Shown: positions 16,999-27,508 of the stretch, piece after piece
How positions within the stretch are numbered: position 1 is the stretch's first letter
How the letters are laid out: each line of letters opens with the position of its first letter
From: Fluviicola sp.
GTDB taxonomy: Bacteria > Bacteroidota > Bacteroidia > Flavobacteriales_D > Crocinitomicaceae
NCBI GenBank assembly: GCA_002734065.2
Contig: NVXU02000012.1
Coordinates: forward strand, 1 to 64,000
Direction of reading: 5' to 3'
DNA length: 64,000 nt
The notes under the pieces: generated by a model
Told to the model about the DNA's origin: nothing
Databases searched by the model: none
Seen by the model: only the letters and a program-made list of their open reading frames with translations
Translations under genes and position numbers: made by a program

Positions 16999-19590
16999 TT
17001 ATTCCACAGAATCATTTTCAATATCCGTGCCATTTTCTGCAGAATCGTCACTATTGTCATTATTTTCTATTGAAATATCTCCATCTTCAATAGGATTCTC
17101 TGCATCCAATAAATTTTCATCTTCGTCATCACTTCTAGGAACTCTTGCGACAGCTGCGATTTCTGACTTACCTTTTAAGTTAATCAATCGTACACCTTGT
17201 GCAGAACGACCCATTGTTCGGATGGTGTCAATGTGCATTCTAATAGCAACACCGGCTTTGGTGATAATCATTAAATCTTCTTCGTCGGTTACATTCTTAA
17301 TAGAAAGAAGTGCTCCTGTTTTTTCAGTGATATTTAATGTTTTCACACCTTTCCCTCCACGGTTAGTGATTCTGTAAATCGGTTCGTCATCGGTTGGGTC
17401 GTTGAGATAAGTACGTTTACCATAACCTTTCTTAGAGACAACTAATATTGTTGAGTGAATGTCTTCCACGCAAATCATTCCGATTACTGCGTCAGTGTCT
17501 GAAGAAAGTTTAACTCCTCTTACACCAGCAGCGTTACGTCCCATAGAACGAACTTTCTCCTCGTTGAATCGGATAGCACGACCTGAAGAGGTTGCCAAAA
17601 CAATCTCATTAGAACCATTTGTCAACTTAGCTTCCAATAATTCATCGTTGTCACGAATCGTAATTGCATTGATACCATTCGTTCTTGGACGAGAATAAGC
17701 TTCTAAAGAAGTTTTCTTAATCACACCGTTTTTAGTCGCCATGATGATGAAATTATTCTCTACATAATCTTTATCTGTCAAGTCAGTTACTTTCACATAG
17801 GCCTTGATTTTATCATCTTGACCGATGTTTAGTAAATTCTGAATTGCTCGTCCTTTACTGGTTTTAGAACCTTCTGGTATCTCAAATACACGCATCCAGA
17901 AACATTTCCCTTTCTCCGTGAAGATTAATAGGTAATTGTGATTGGTTGCAACGAATAATTCTTCCAAGAAGTCTTTTTCACGAGTGGTCGAACCTTTTGA
18001 TCCCATTCCGCCTCTATTTTGAACCTTGTATTCAGCAAGACTTGTTCTTTTAATATAACCTGCATGAGAAATGGTAACGACAACTTCTTCATCTGGAATC
18101 AAATCTTCGATTCTCATTTCACTTGCAGAATATTCAATGACAGAGCGTCTTTCATCACCGTATTTGTCACGAACGTGAATCAACTCATCAGTGATTATTG
18201 TCATTCTTCTGTCTTTGTTTGCAAGAATGTCTTTTAAATCAGTGATAGTTGCCATTAAAGCATCGTATTCACCTCTTAATTTATCTTGTTCCAGTCCAGT
18301 TAACTGACGCAACCTCATTTCTACGATTGCACGAGATTGAATGTCGCTTAAATCAAAACGAGCAATTAATTTCTCTTTTGCTTCATCAGGATTTTTAGAT
18401 GCTCTAATTAATTTGATTACTTCATCAATATTGTCAGAAGCAATAATTAGTCCTTCTAGTATATGTGCCCTTTCTTCTGCTTTTCGCAACTCATATTTTG
18501 TTCTACGAACAACAACTTCATGTCTGAATTCAATAAAATGCTCAATCATTTGCCTGAGGTTAACCATTTCTGGTCTTCCATTAACAAGACAGATGTTGTT
18601 TACTGAGAATGAGGTCTGTAAAGAAGTGTACTTATATAATTTGTTTAATACAACATTAGGAATAGAATCACGTTTCAATTCATAAACGATACGCATTCCA
18701 TTTCTATCTGACTCATCTCTGATATCAGAGATTCCTTCTATTTTTTTATCATTGACTAAGTCAGCCGTTTTCTTAATCATGTCTGACTTATTCACTTGAT
18801 AAGGAATTTCAGTTACAATGATTACTTCACGACCACTCTTTGTTTCTTCAATTTCAGCTTTTGCACGCATCACAATACGGCCTCTTCCAGTCAAAAGTGC
18901 GCTACGAACTCCTTCGTATCCATATATGATACCTCCCGTTGGAAAATCAGGTGCTTTTACATATTGCAATAACTCTTCATCATCGATGTCATTGTTTTCG
19001 ATGTAAGCAATCATTCCATTAACAATCTCTGTTAAATTGTGAGGTGCCATGTTCGTTGCCATTCCAACTGCAATACCACTTGCTCCATTAACCAATAGGT
19101 TAGGGATTTTAGACGGAAGTACTGTCGGCTCTTCTAAACTATCATCAAAGTTGGGAGCGAAGTCAACAGTTTCTTTTTCCAAATCCGCAAGCATGTCTTC
19201 CGCAATTTTTCTCAATCTTGCTTCCGTATAACGCATTGCTGCAGGACTATCACCATCAACAGAACCGAAATTCCCTTGACCATCAACCAAAGGGTAGCGC
19301 AAAGACCAAGGTTGCGCCATTCTTACCATTGTATCGTAAACTGAACTATCACCGTGTGGGTGGTACTTACCAAGCACCTCACCGACAATTCTTGCCGATT
19401 TCTTGTGCGCTTTGTTTGAATAAACTCCCAAATCTTGCATACCATATAGTACACGTCTGTGAACTGGTTTAAATCCATCGCGAATATCTGGTAATGCTCT
19501 TGAAACAATCACTGACATTGAATAATCAATGTAAGCTGATTTCATTTCATCTTCGATGTTAATTTGGATAATTCTTTCTCCGTCTGCCAT
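16999..19590 (-). CDS. gyrA: DNA gyrase subunit A
   Basis: An 863-residue type IIA topoisomerase subunit, which breaks and rejoins DNA and with GyrB introduces negative supercoils. The catalytic Tyr is at about 121 (MRYTEARL). The quinolone-resistance region reads [18 protein letters not shown], with Ser and Asp at the positions of E. coli Ser83 and Asp87 (here about 82 and 86), i.e. the sensitive form. The C-terminal beta-pinwheel is present, with a GyrA-box-like [10 protein letters not shown], which separates it from ParC. The tail of about 45 residues is strongly acidic ([21 protein letters not shown]), resembling the regulatory tails of other GyrA proteins. Start at 19590 gives [16 protein letters not shown]. 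Confidence 0.97.
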   Translation of the reverse strand: MADGERIIQINIEDEMKSAYIDYSMSVIVSRALPDIRDGFKPVHRRVLYGMQDLGVYSNKAHKKSARIVGEVLGKYHPHGDSSVYDTMVRMAQPWSLRYPLVDGQGNFGSVDGDSPAAMRYTEARLRKIAEDMLADLEKETVDFAPNFDDSLEEPTVLPSKIPNLLVNGASGIAVGMATNMAPHNLTEIVNGMIAYIENNDIDDEELLQYVKAPDFPTGGIIYGYEGVRSALLTGRGRIVMRAKAEIEETKSGREVIIVTEIPYQVNKSDMIKKTADLVNDKKIEGISDIRDESDRNGMRIVYELKRDSIPNVVLNKLYKYTSLQTSFSVNNICLVNGRPEMVNLRQMIEHFIEFRHEVVVRRTKYELRKAEERAHILEGLIIASDNIDEVIKLIRASKNPDEAKEKLIARFDLSDIQSRAIVEMRLRQLTGLEQDKLRGEYDALMATITDLKDILANKDRRMTIITDELIHVRDKYGDERRSVIEYSASEMRIEDLIPDEEVVVTISHAGYIKRTSLAEYKVQNRGGMGSKGSTTREKDFLEELFVATNHNYLLIFTEKGKCFWMRVFEIPEGSKTSKGRAIQNLLNIGQDDKIKAYVKVTDLTDKDYVENNFIIMATKNGVIKKTSLEAYSRPRTNGINAITIRDNDELLEAKLTNGSNEIVLATSSGRAIRFNEEKVRSMGRNAAGVRGVKLSSDTDAVIGMICVEDIHSTILVVSKKGYGKRTYLNDPTDDEPIYRITNRGGKGVKTLNITEKTGALLSIKNVTDEEDLMIITKAGVAIRMHIDTIRTMGRSAQGVRLINLKGKSEIAAVARVPRSDDEDENLLDAENPIEDGDISIENNDNSDDSAENGTDIENDSVE

Positions 19591-19724
19591 CTTCTAATTA
19601 ATTTATTTTGTCACCAAATTGGTGTGTTAAATGCAAGCCTCGAAATTAGTGAATTAATCCGAAGAATGGCAGATTATTTTTCAGCTATTTACTAACAAAA
19701 ATCTGTGGAAAATTGGTTAAACGG

Positions 19725-19759
19725 TTGACTTATTAACAATTTTATTCGTTGTATATTTG
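19725..19759 (+). promoter_or_regulatory. Promoter of clpC
   Basis: TTGAC at 19725 and TATATTTG at 19752-19759. The -7 box is an exact consensus match; the spacing of 24 bp is longer than the usual 19 or so. The leader would be about 70 nt. Confidence 0.5.
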
Positions 19760-19834
19760 TAAGTGATATATTATGACCATTTTTATGGTAAGATATTTGA
19801 TGTTATTGCGTCAAGAATATAGAAGTTAAGAAAT

Positions 19835-22378
19835 ATGGAAGCAAAGTTTTCGCAGAGAGTAAAAGATGTAATAAGCTATAGCAGAGAGGAAGCTCTTCGC
19901 TTGGGTAATGACTTTATAGGGGTAGAACATTTGCTGCTTGGTTTAATTCGAGAAGGTGATGGGAAGGCAATTGTCGTTCTGCGAGAATTCGAATTGAACC
20001 TGAAGTTAATTAGAAAAGAAATTGAGCAAAATTTGAATTCCTCTTCTTCTTCTGAAGTGAAGAGTTCTCAGGATTTAGCGAACATTCCTTTGGTGAAGCA
20101 AGCTGAGCGCGTACTGAAATTGACTTATCTTGAAGCTAAATTGAGTAAAAGTAAAATGATTGGAACTGAACACCTGCTTTTGTCTATTCTTAAGAATGAA
20201 GAAAGCGTAGCTTGCAGTATATTAAATAAGTATGGTGTTATTTATGATAATGTAAAAGACGAATTAGATATAATGAAAGACGAAGATATTTTACCAAAGG
20301 CTGAATTCCCTGGTGGAGCAGAAGCAGATGGTCCCGAAGAATCATACACGGCTCCAAAGAAGAGCGGGGAATCAAAATCAAAAACGCCTGTTTTGGATAA
20401 TTTCGGTCGAGATTTGACCAAAATGGCAGAAGAGGATAAATTGGACCCTATTGTTGGTCGTGAAAAAGAAATTGAACGAGTGAGTCAAATTCTTTCACGA
20501 AGAAAGAAGAATAATCCTATTCTTATCGGTGAACCCGGTGTTGGGAAAAGTGCCATTGCCGAAGGTTTGGCATTGAGAATTGTACAACGTAAGGTTTCGA
20601 GAATTCTCTTTGGAAAACGAATTGTATCCCTTGATCTTGCTTCTTTAGTGGCAGGAACGAAATACAGAGGTCAATTTGAAGAGAGAATGAAGGCGGTAAT
20701 GCAGGAAATTGAAAAAAATCCTGACGTTATCTTATTTATCGATGAAATTCACACAATAATTGGTGCTGGTGGTGCTTCTGGTTCATTAGATGCATCAAAC
20801 ATGCTGAAACCAGCATTGGCAAGAGGAGAACTGCAAGCAATTGGAGCAACAACCTTAGATGAATACAGACAACACATCGAAAAAGATGGTGCGCTTGAAA
20901 GACGTTTTCAGAAGGTTATTATTGAACCAACAAATACGGAAGAAACGATTCAGATTTTAGATAATATAAAGGAACGATACGAAGATCATCATTCTGTTAC
21001 TTATACAGAAGAAGCAATTAAGGCGTGTGTGACTTTGACAGAACGCTATATCACAGACAGACATCTTCCGGACAAAGCGATTGATGCATTGGATGAAGTC
21101 GGTTCTCGAGTTCACATTACAAATATCAATGTGCCCAAAGCTATCGTTGATGTTGAAAAGAAAATTGAGGACTTAAAAGTTGAGAAGAATGAAGTTATAA
21201 AATCTCAGCAATATGAAAAAGCGGCAGAATTAAGAGACACAGAACGTAAGCTTATTGAGGAGTTAGACCTTGCTACGAAAGAATGGGAAGAGCATTCTAA
21301 GTCGAACCGCGTTTTAGTTACCGAAAATGATGTTGCAGAGGTGGTTTCTATGATGTGTGGTGTTCCTGTGACTCGGATTTCTGAATCGGAAACGGGTCGC
21401 TTGGCAAACATGGCGGAAGAAATTAAAAGCAGAGTTATTGGTCAAGATGAGGCCGTTGATAAGGTTGTGAAAGCCATCCAACGAAATCGAGCAGGATTGA
21501 AAGACCCCAATAAACCAATCGGTTCCTTTTTCTTCTTAGGCCCCACTGGAGTTGGAAAAACGCAATTGGCAAAAGTTCTGGCGCAGTATTTATTTGATTC
21601 GCAAGATTCATTGATTCGTATTGACATGTCAGAATACATGGAGAAATTCTCTATTTCAAGATTGGTTGGAGCTCCTCCAGGATACGTCGGATATGAAGAA
21701 GGAGGTCAATTGACTGAAAAAATCAGAAGAAAGCCTTATTCTATCGTTTTATTAGATGAAATTGAAAAAGCGCATCCAGACGTGTTCAATTTATTGCTGC
21801 AAGCCTTAGATGATGGTCACATGACTGATGGATTAGGAAGAAAAATCGATTTCAAGAACACGATTCTGATCATGACTTCCAATATCGGTGCTCGACAATT
21901 AGCAGATTTTGGGACAGGCGTTGGATTTGGAACGAAATCTCAATCTGATCAAAAAGCAGAGAATTCAAAAGCAGTTATTCACGCAGCATTGCGAAAAGCA
22001 TTCGCTCCAGAATTCTTGAATCGTGTTGATGATATGATTATGTTTAATTCTCTTTCTAGAGAAAATATTCATGTAATCATTGACCTTGAATTAGAGAAAT
22101 TATACGGAAGAATCAATGATTTGGGTTATGCAATTTCATTAACGGATTCTGCGAAAGATTACATCGTGGATAAAGGTTACGATGAGAAATTTGGTGCGCG
22201 ACCGTTGAAAAGAGCAATTCAGAAGTTGATTGAGGATCCTTTGGCGGAAGAAATAGTTAATTCAAAATTGCAAGAAGGAGATACGATTAAGATTGATTTC
22301 AAAAAAGATGCAAAAGAGTTGACGATTGATATTATTAAAGGAAAAAAGAAGAAAGCTTCGAAGGAAGAGGAGAAATAG
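19835..22378 (+). CDS. clpC: ATP-dependent Clp protease ATPase subunit ClpC
   Basis: An 847-residue Hsp100 unfoldase. Domains in order: double Clp N-domain (about 1-150, [17 protein letters not shown] and [17 protein letters not shown]), AAA1 with Walker [14 protein letters not shown] (about 232), a UVR-type middle segment (about 442-482, [13 protein letters not shown]), and AAA2 with [12 protein letters not shown] (about 569). A VGF tripeptide near residue 695 (TGVGFGTKS) fits the ClpP-binding loop, so it should feed substrates to ClpP, unlike ClpB encoded further right. The C-terminus is Lys-rich. It is preceded by its own promoter. No ctsR or mcsAB neighbours are present, as expected outside Firmicutes. 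Confidence 0.95.
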   Translation: MEAKFSQRVKDVISYSREEALRLGNDFIGVEHLLLGLIREGDGKAIVVLREFELNLKLIRKEIEQNLNSSSSSEVKSSQDLANIPLVKQAERVLKLTYLEAKLSKSKMIGTEHLLLSILKNEESVACSILNKYGVIYDNVKDELDIMKDEDILPKAEFPGGAEADGPEESYTAPKKSGESKSKTPVLDNFGRDLTKMAEEDKLDPIVGREKEIERVSQILSRRKKNNPILIGEPGVGKSAIAEGLALRIVQRKVSRILFGKRIVSLDLASLVAGTKYRGQFEERMKAVMQEIEKNPDVILFIDEIHTIIGAGGASGSLDASNMLKPALARGELQAIGATTLDEYRQHIEKDGALERRFQKVIIEPTNTEETIQILDNIKERYEDHHSVTYTEEAIKACVTLTERYITDRHLPDKAIDALDEVGSRVHITNINVPKAIVDVEKKIEDLKVEKNEVIKSQQYEKAAELRDTERKLIEELDLATKEWEEHSKSNRVLVTENDVAEVVSMMCGVPVTRISESETGRLANMAEEIKSRVIGQDEAVDKVVKAIQRNRAGLKDPNKPIGSFFFLGPTGVGKTQLAKVLAQYLFDSQDSLIRIDMSEYMEKFSISRLVGAPPGYVGYEEGGQLTEKIRRKPYSIVLLDEIEKAHPDVFNLLLQALDDGHMTDGLGRKIDFKNTILIMTSNIGARQLADFGTGVGFGTKSQSDQKAENSKAVIHAALRKAFAPEFLNRVDDMIMFNSLSRENIHVIIDLELEKLYGRINDLGYAISLTDSAKDYIVDKGYDEKFGARPLKRAIQKLIEDPLAEEIVNSKLQEGDTIKIDFKKDAKELTIDIIKGKKKKASKEEEK

Positions 22379-22499
22379 TGCCTCGACATACTTCGATACT
22401 TCGGCAAGCTCTGTGCAACGCTTCGCTCAGCGGGGTCAGCTCGGCAACCAGTTAGGAGTTTGGAGTTTTGAGCAAGAGTCTTGAGGCAAGAGCAATTAG

Positions 22500-22545
22500 A
22501 AAAAAGGTGATGAGTTAGGAATGGCTTGTCACTTTTTTTTATAAA
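22500..22545 (+). terminator. Possible clpC terminator
   Basis: An AAAAAAGGTGA segment about 120 bp after the clpC stop can pair imperfectly with TCACTTTTTTT at about 22530-22540. The stem is short and has a bulge, and the loop is long, so the call is tentative. The region between 22379 and 22500 holds only low-complexity or dispersed-repeat-like sequence and no gene. Confidence 0.35.
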
Positions 22546-22627
22546 GATATAGTATGATAGAATAAAGTTGCAGAGAAAATGGCAGAAAATAGAGCGAAAA
22601 GACGAAGGTAGGGTTAAGCTTAATTTT

Positions 22628-23443
22628 TCACTTTTCACTTTTCATTTCGCTTACCGCCTTTCTCACGCTACCATATTCCAACAGCGCTTCCTTTGCTTTT
22701 TCATAACTCACATCAACAGCTTCCATAATCATCTTTGTTCCCCTGTCAACGAGTTTATTATTGCTCAATTGCATGTCCACCATACGGTTTCCTTTGACAT
22801 GACCTAGTTTGATCATCAAAGAAGTACTAATCATATTTAAAATCAACTTCTGTGCTGTTCCAGACTTCATTCGAGTGCTTCCAGTTACAAATTCAGGACC
22901 TACAACTGCTGTCATTTCATGTTGAGCGGCATTTGCAATTGGATTTCCAGGGTTGCAAGTGATAGAGCCCGTTAATAATCCATTCTCGTTCGCTTTTTCA
23001 ATGGCACCAATAACATAAGGTGTTGTCCCAGATGCGGCAATGCCGATTACGGTGTCTTTTTTAGTGATGCTGTGTTCTTGCAAATCTATCCAGCCTTGAC
23101 TGGCACTGTCCTCTGCGAACTCGACTGCTTTTCGCATTGCTTTGTCTCCACCTGCCATTAAGCCAACAACCACGCCATGGTCAACGCCAAAAGTGGGAGG
23201 GCATTCACTGGCATCAACGATGCCTAATCGTCCGCTAGTGCCTGCGCCAATGTAAAATAAACGACCTCCGTTTTTCATTCTTAAATAACAAGCATCGATG
23301 AAACTTTCAATTTCTGGGAGAATTTCTGCTATAGAATGAGCAACCGTTTTGTCTTCGTTATTGATATTTAAAATCAACTCTTTCGTTGACATTTTATCCA
23401 AATCATTGTGATTGGAAGATGATTCCGTAATTCTATCTGTCAT
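22628..23443 (-). CDS. murQ: N-acetylmuramic acid 6-phosphate etherase
   Basis: A 271-residue SIS-domain enzyme. It cleaves the D-lactyl ether of MurNAc 6-phosphate to give GlcNAc 6-phosphate and lactate in cytosolic cell-wall recycling. The family signature GAGTSGRLGIVDASECPPTFG is intact (about 67-87), followed by GLMAGGDKAMRKAVEFAEDS and the sugar-phosphate binding GIAASGTTPYVIGA. TGSTRMKSGTAQKLILNM is the conserved C-terminal block. The extreme C-terminus (MKSEK) falls in a short tandem GTGAAAA repeat and may be a late extension. It overlaps the upstream phosphoribosyltransferase by four bases (ATGA), so the two are translationally coupled. Confidence 0.95.
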   Translation of the reverse strand: MTDRITESSSNHNDLDKMSTKELILNINNEDKTVAHSIAEILPEIESFIDACYLRMKNGGRLFYIGAGTSGRLGIVDASECPPTFGVDHGVVVGLMAGGDKAMRKAVEFAEDSASQGWIDLQEHSITKKDTVIGIAASGTTPYVIGAIEKANENGLLTGSITCNPGNPIANAAQHEMTAVVGPEFVTGSTRMKSGTAQKLILNMISTSLMIKLGHVKGNRMVDMQLSNNKLVDRGTKMIMEAVDVSYEKAKEALLEYGSVRKAVSEMKSEK

Positions 23444-23934
23444 ACCAAGTACGCTTTTTGTTCTTTTTCTGACAAAACAACCTCTACATGCTCTTTTAAA
23501 GTGGTCGAAAGACTCAATCCAACAAAATTTGCTTTGATAGGGAATCTTCTGTGTTGTCTATCAACCAAAGCCAAGGTTTTAATTGCTTTCGTTGGGAATT
23601 GTAACAATTCGTTGAGTGCATATTGCATTGTTTTTCCCGATTTAAGAACGTCATCCACCAAAACAATGTATCCATTCTCAAGGCGGGATTTATCTTCTGT
23701 CAACGTAATTTTATTTGCCCAAGGTTCTGATTTGTCAACCTGAATGTCAAAAACGTGAACGGTTAAGTCAGAATTCTCACGAATTACTTTTGCTATTCTA
23801 TTGGCAAGAACAACACCATTACCAACAATTCCACCAATAAAAATTTCTTTTTCTTCAAAACAATTTTCTAACAATTGATGGGCTAAACGATTGATTTTTT
23901 GTTCAATCTGGATGGTTGAGAGGATTTCTTGCAT
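23440..23934 (-). CDS. Phosphoribosyltransferase-family protein (PyrR-like)
   Basis: A type I phosphoribosyltransferase-fold protein of 164 residues from the ATG at 23934. The PRPP-binding loop is intact: IVLVDDVLKSGKTMQYAL. IGGIVGNGVVLANRIAKVI and ALVDRQHRRFPIKANFVGLSL match the PyrR/uracil phosphoribosyltransferase layout. The natural substrate or regulatory target is uncertain. Start choice: a perfect -7 box lies 5 bp upstream of 23934, so the longer frame to 23964 would begin upstream of the transcription start. It is coupled to murQ by ATGA. The pairing may be simple co-transcription; nothing in the sequence shows a role in amino-sugar recycling. Confidence 0.82.
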   Translation of the reverse strand: MQEILSTIQIEQKINRLAHQLLENCFEEKEIFIGGIVGNGVVLANRIAKVIRENSDLTVHVFDIQVDKSEPWANKITLTEDKSRLENGYIVLVDDVLKSGKTMQYALNELLQFPTKAIKTLALVDRQHRRFPIKANFVGLSLSTTLKEHVEVVLSEKEQKAYLV

Positions 23935-23938
23935 AAAA

Positions 23939-23946
23939 CAAAGATA
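23939..23946 (-). promoter_or_regulatory. -7 box (TATCTTTG) for the phosphoribosyltransferase-murQ pair
   Basis: On the minus strand TATCTTTG is an exact TAnnTTTG match ending 4 bases before the ATG at 23934, which implies a leaderless or nearly leaderless mRNA. A TTG at 23964-23962 is only 15 bp upstream, shorter than usual. Confidence 0.45.
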
Positions 23947-23997
23947 CAATTTTCTCAAAAACAATAAGTGAAATATGAATGCTTGAATTAAGACAAG

Positions 23998-24189
23998 TGC
24001 ATTTTAAATATTAATCCCCTTCCTGATTAATGGTCTTTAGCGGTTGGCTTTTAGCTTGATTCTTAGTTGAGAATAAGAAATCTCCGTGTTTTTTCTTCCG
24101 AGACTAAAAAATGTATTCAAAAAAAAGCATTTCGAAGCGGGGTAAGTTAAAAGCCAACCGCTAAAGGCGCTAACAAATATTAAAATGCG
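23998..24189. repeat. ~190-bp inverted-repeat element upstream of carB
   Basis: Two nested inverted repeats are present. The outer one pairs GCATTTTAAATATT (23999-24012) with its near-complement at about 24175-24188 (one indel). The inner one pairs a 23-bp arm at 24035-24057 (CTTTAGCGGTTGGCTTTTAG...) with 24144-24166, one mismatch. The ~85-bp centre has no ORF. The structure resembles a small non-autonomous (MITE-like) element, but no transposase source or target duplication is identified. It occupies most of the 23965-24268 intergenic region. Confidence 0.6.
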
Positions 24190-24268
24190 TTTACCTTGTT
24201 GTCTGAATGGAAAAAAGTTGTTAAGTCAAATTGTTAACAACCTCTCGAAAACTTAACCGATAAAGTAA

Positions 24269-24298
24269 TTGTACATTCAGTTTTATTGCATAATTTTG
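24269..24298 (+). promoter_or_regulatory. Promoter of carB
   Basis: TTG at 24269-24271, 19 bp, then TAATTTTG at 24291-24298: a full match to the Bacteroidota -33/-7 pattern. It overlaps the upstream in-frame TTG at 24286, so translation must begin later, at 24355, leaving a leader of about 50 nt. Confidence 0.65.
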
Positions 24299-24354
24299 TG
24301 TTCGATTTAGCGCTAATAATAGCGAGAGTTGAACCTTTTAAAAGCGAGCATAAA

Positions 24355-27171
24355 ATGCCGAAAAATAATTCGATTAAGTCCATACTAATTATTGGTTCTG
24401 GACCAATTGTGATAGGTCAAGCATGTGAATTTGACTATGCTGGATCACAAGCTTCAAGATCTTTGAGAGAAGAAGGAATTGAAGTTACCCTAATTAATTC
24501 CAACCCAGCAACAATCATGACGGATAAGGTCGTGGCAGATAATATCTATCTTAAACCTTTGGAGCCTGAAAGTGTTGTTGAAATTCTGAAAAAGCACAAA
24601 ATTGATGCTGTTTTACCAACAATGGGTGGTCAAACAGGGTTGAATTTATGCATCAAATGCCAAGAACTTGGTATTTGGGAAGAATTTGGAGTGGATATAA
24701 TAGGAGTGGACATTGATGCGATTGAAATTACAGAGAATCGAGAAGCTTTTCGCGATTTGATGATAGATATTGATATTCCAATGGCACCGCAACAGGCTGC
24801 TAAATCATTCTTACAAGGAAAAGAAATTGCGCAAGAATATGGTTTTCCATTATGCGTTAGAGCATCCTACACTTTGGGTGGAGCAGGAGCATCTATTGTT
24901 CATGACCCAGAAGAATTTGATACTTTATTAGAACGAGGTTTACAATTATCACCCATTCATGAAGTAATGATTGATAAAGCATTGCTCGGCTGGAAAGAAT
25001 ACGAATTGGAGTTGCTCCGTGATAGCAATGACAATGTTGTCATCATTTGCTCGATTGAAAATTTCGATCCAATGGGTGTTCATACAGGAGATTCAATCAC
25101 CGTTGCCCCGGCAATGACGCTTTCCGACACTACTTTTCAGAAAATGCGCGACATGGCCATCAAAATGATGCGTTCTATCGGTAATTTTGCAGGCGGTTGC
25201 AATGTGCAATTTGCAGTTTCTCCTGATGAGAACGAAGATGTGATTGCCATAGAAATCAATCCTCGTGTTTCGCGTTCTTCAGCATTGGCATCAAAAGCAA
25301 CAGGTTATCCGATTGCTAAAATTGCTGCGAAATTATCCATCGGTTACCATTTAGATGAACTGAATAACCAAATCACCAAGACAACTTCGGCGCTATTTGA
25401 ACCAACATTGGATTATGTGATTGTGAAAATTCCACGTTGGAATTTCAATAAATTCCCAGGAACTAATACCGAATTAGGTATTCAAATGAAGTCAGTTGGA
25501 GAAGTGATGGCAATAGGTCGTTCTTTCCAAGAAGCATTGCAAAAAGCATGTCAATCCCTCGAGATTGGAAGAAATGGGCTAGGAGCAGACGGACGAGAAT
25601 TGACTGACCAGAACAAAATTTTGCATAGTTTAGAACATCCGAGTTATGATAGATTGTTTCATATTTATGACGCAATTAAACTCGGGATTCCTTTCAATAC
25701 AATTCATGAGAAGACAAAAATAGACCCTTGGTTCTTGCGTCAAATTGAGGACTTAATTGGACTAGAAAAGAAGATAGAGAAATTCAATTTAGAGAACCTA
25801 CCTAAAGATTTACTCTTTGAAGCGAAACAAAAAGGGTACGCGGACAGACAAGTTGCACACCTTCTGAGATGTTTAGAATCTGAGGTTTATAAAAAAAGAG
25901 AAGAATTCAATATTCAACGTGTCTATAAGATAGTAGATACCTGTGCTGCAGAATTTCCAGCAGAGACTCCTTATTATTACTCGACTTTTGAATACGAAAA
26001 TGAAAGCATTGTTTCTGATAAGAAAAAAGTAGTCGTTTTAGGTTCTGGTCCGAATAGAATTGGGCAAGGAATTGAATTTGATTACAGTTGTGTACATGGA
26101 GTTTTGGCTGCAAAAGAATGCGGTTATGAAACCATCATGATTAACTGCAATCCTGAAACAGTTTCAACAGATTTTGACACAGCCGATAAGTTGTATTTCG
26201 AACCTGTTTTCTGGGAACATATTTTTGATATTATTCAACACGAAAAACCAGACGGCGTTATTGTTCAGTTAGGAGGACAAACGGCATTAAAATTGGCCGA
26301 AAAACTTGAACGTTACGGTATCAAAATTTTTGGAACAAGTTATGACGCTCTCGATTTAGCAGAAGATAGAGGTCGTTTTTCCAAAGTTTTGGAAGATAAT
26401 AACATTCCTTTCCCGAAATATGGCATTGTTGAAAGTGCGGAACAAGCCTTGGAGCTCTCAAATGACTTAGGTTTTCCTTTGCTAGTTCGTCCTTCTTATG
26501 TTTTAGGTGGACAGAAAATGAAAATTGTTATCAATAGAGATGAATTAGAACATCATGTGGTTGATATTCTCAATGAGATGCCTGGAAATCAAATTCTTTT
26601 GGATCACTTTTTAGGCGGAGCAATCGAAGCAGAAGCTGATGCAATTTGCGATGGAGAGGATGTTTACATCATTGGAGTGATGCAACACATCGAGCCTGCT
26701 GGGATTCACTCAGGTGATTCTTATGCAGTTTTGCCTCCGTACAATTTAGGAGATTTTGTCATGGAGCAAATCGATGACATTACGCGAAAAATTGCGGTAG
26801 AATTGAAGACTGTTGGGTTGATGAATATTCAATTTGCCATCAAAGATGATATCGTTTATGTCATTGAGGCAAATCCACGTGCATCTCGAACAGTTCCTTT
26901 TATTGCAAAGGCCTACGATGAACCTTATGTGAATTTTGCTACGAAAGTAATGCTAGGAGAGAAGAAGGTCAAAGATTTTAACTTCCAACCAAAGAAAAAG
27001 GGCTATGCTATTAAAATTCCAGTGTTTTCTTATGAGAAATTCCCTGATGTGAAGAAAGAATTGGGGCCAGAAATGAAATCGACAGGAGAGGCAATACAAT
27101 TCATTGATACTTTGCGAGATCCATTTTTCTTAAAAATATATTCTGAACGAAATATGCATTTGTCTAAGTAA
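24355..27171 (+). CDS. carB: Carbamoyl-phosphate synthase large subunit
   Basis: A 938-residue synthetase that makes carbamoyl phosphate from bicarbonate, ammonia (delivered by CarA) and two ATP, feeding pyrimidine and arginine synthesis. Both homologous halves are present: IIGSGPIVIGQACEFDYAG at the N-terminus and VLGSGPNRIGQGIEFDYSC near residue 562. Each has its ATP-grasp block (RASYTLGGAGASIV; RPSYVLGGQKMKIV). The protein ends shortly after EMKSTGEAIQFI, where the ~130-residue MGS-like allosteric domain begins in E. coli CarB (1073 residues), so that domain is missing. I start at the ATG at 24355 because the longer frame begins inside the promoter. The next gene starts on the last base of its stop. 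Confidence 0.95.
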   Translation: MPKNNSIKSILIIGSGPIVIGQACEFDYAGSQASRSLREEGIEVTLINSNPATIMTDKVVADNIYLKPLEPESVVEILKKHKIDAVLPTMGGQTGLNLCIKCQELGIWEEFGVDIIGVDIDAIEITENREAFRDLMIDIDIPMAPQQAAKSFLQGKEIAQEYGFPLCVRASYTLGGAGASIVHDPEEFDTLLERGLQLSPIHEVMIDKALLGWKEYELELLRDSNDNVVIICSIENFDPMGVHTGDSITVAPAMTLSDTTFQKMRDMAIKMMRSIGNFAGGCNVQFAVSPDENEDVIAIEINPRVSRSSALASKATGYPIAKIAAKLSIGYHLDELNNQITKTTSALFEPTLDYVIVKIPRWNFNKFPGTNTELGIQMKSVGEVMAIGRSFQEALQKACQSLEIGRNGLGADGRELTDQNKILHSLEHPSYDRLFHIYDAIKLGIPFNTIHEKTKIDPWFLRQIEDLIGLEKKIEKFNLENLPKDLLFEAKQKGYADRQVAHLLRCLESEVYKKREEFNIQRVYKIVDTCAAEFPAETPYYYSTFEYENESIVSDKKKVVVLGSGPNRIGQGIEFDYSCVHGVLAAKECGYETIMINCNPETVSTDFDTADKLYFEPVFWEHIFDIIQHEKPDGVIVQLGGQTALKLAEKLERYGIKIFGTSYDALDLAEDRGRFSKVLEDNNIPFPKYGIVESAEQALELSNDLGFPLLVRPSYVLGGQKMKIVINRDELEHHVVDILNEMPGNQILLDHFLGGAIEAEADAICDGEDVYIIGVMQHIEPAGIHSGDSYAVLPPYNLGDFVMEQIDDITRKIAVELKTVGLMNIQFAIKDDIVYVIEANPRASRTVPFIAKAYDEPYVNFATKVMLGEKKVKDFNFQPKKKGYAIKIPVFSYEKFPDVKKELGPEMKSTGEAIQFIDTLRDPFFLKIYSERNMHLSK

Positions 27172-27428
27172 TGATAGTTGAGGCAAGTATACCGGGTTTA
27201 TTTAGAATGCTCTTAATTATCGTAGGAGTTATCCTTTTATTGCGCTTTTTAGGTCAATTTATGACAGCAAAGCGCAATATGGAAGAAGAACGAGAAATGA
27301 ATGCTTCTAAAAGAGAATTCGAAGATGCCAAACAAAAAGCGAAGCAGAATATCGGAAAGACAAAAATTGTGAAGCAATCTTCAAAAAAAAATGACATTGA
27401 GGACGTAGATTTCGAGGAGATTGATTGA
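27171..27428 (+). CDS. Small membrane-anchored protein (DUF4834-like)
   Basis: An 85-residue protein with one N-terminal membrane helix (LFRMLLIIVGVILLLRFLGQFM) followed by a charged, Lys/Glu-rich cytoplasmic tail ending in an acidic stretch (DIEDVDFEEID). Length and pattern resemble the DUF4834 family of Flavobacteriia; I am moderately sure of that match. It overlaps the carB stop by one base (TAATG), so it is probably translated from the carB message. No function is known. The acidic tail suggests a protein-binding role, but that is a guess. Confidence 0.65.
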   Translation: MIVEASIPGLFRMLLIIVGVILLLRFLGQFMTAKRNMEEEREMNASKREFEDAKQKAKQNIGKTKIVKQSSKKNDIEDVDFEEID

Positions 27429-27508
27429 AATAATAATCTCAAATCATTCTTAGAATTACATTTTGATTATATTTAGGACTTTAATAAAAAGAAGTTATAA
27501 CATAGACT

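Noticed and set aside
17019-19590. Quinolone-resistance substitutions in GyrA
   Set aside because: Ser and Asp at the two key positions are the sensitive residues.
22379-22500. Short coding gene after clpC
   Set aside because: Frames are short and the sequence looks like dispersed-repeat material (CGACATACTTCGATACTTCGG, TCGCTCAGCGGGGTC) with no start context.
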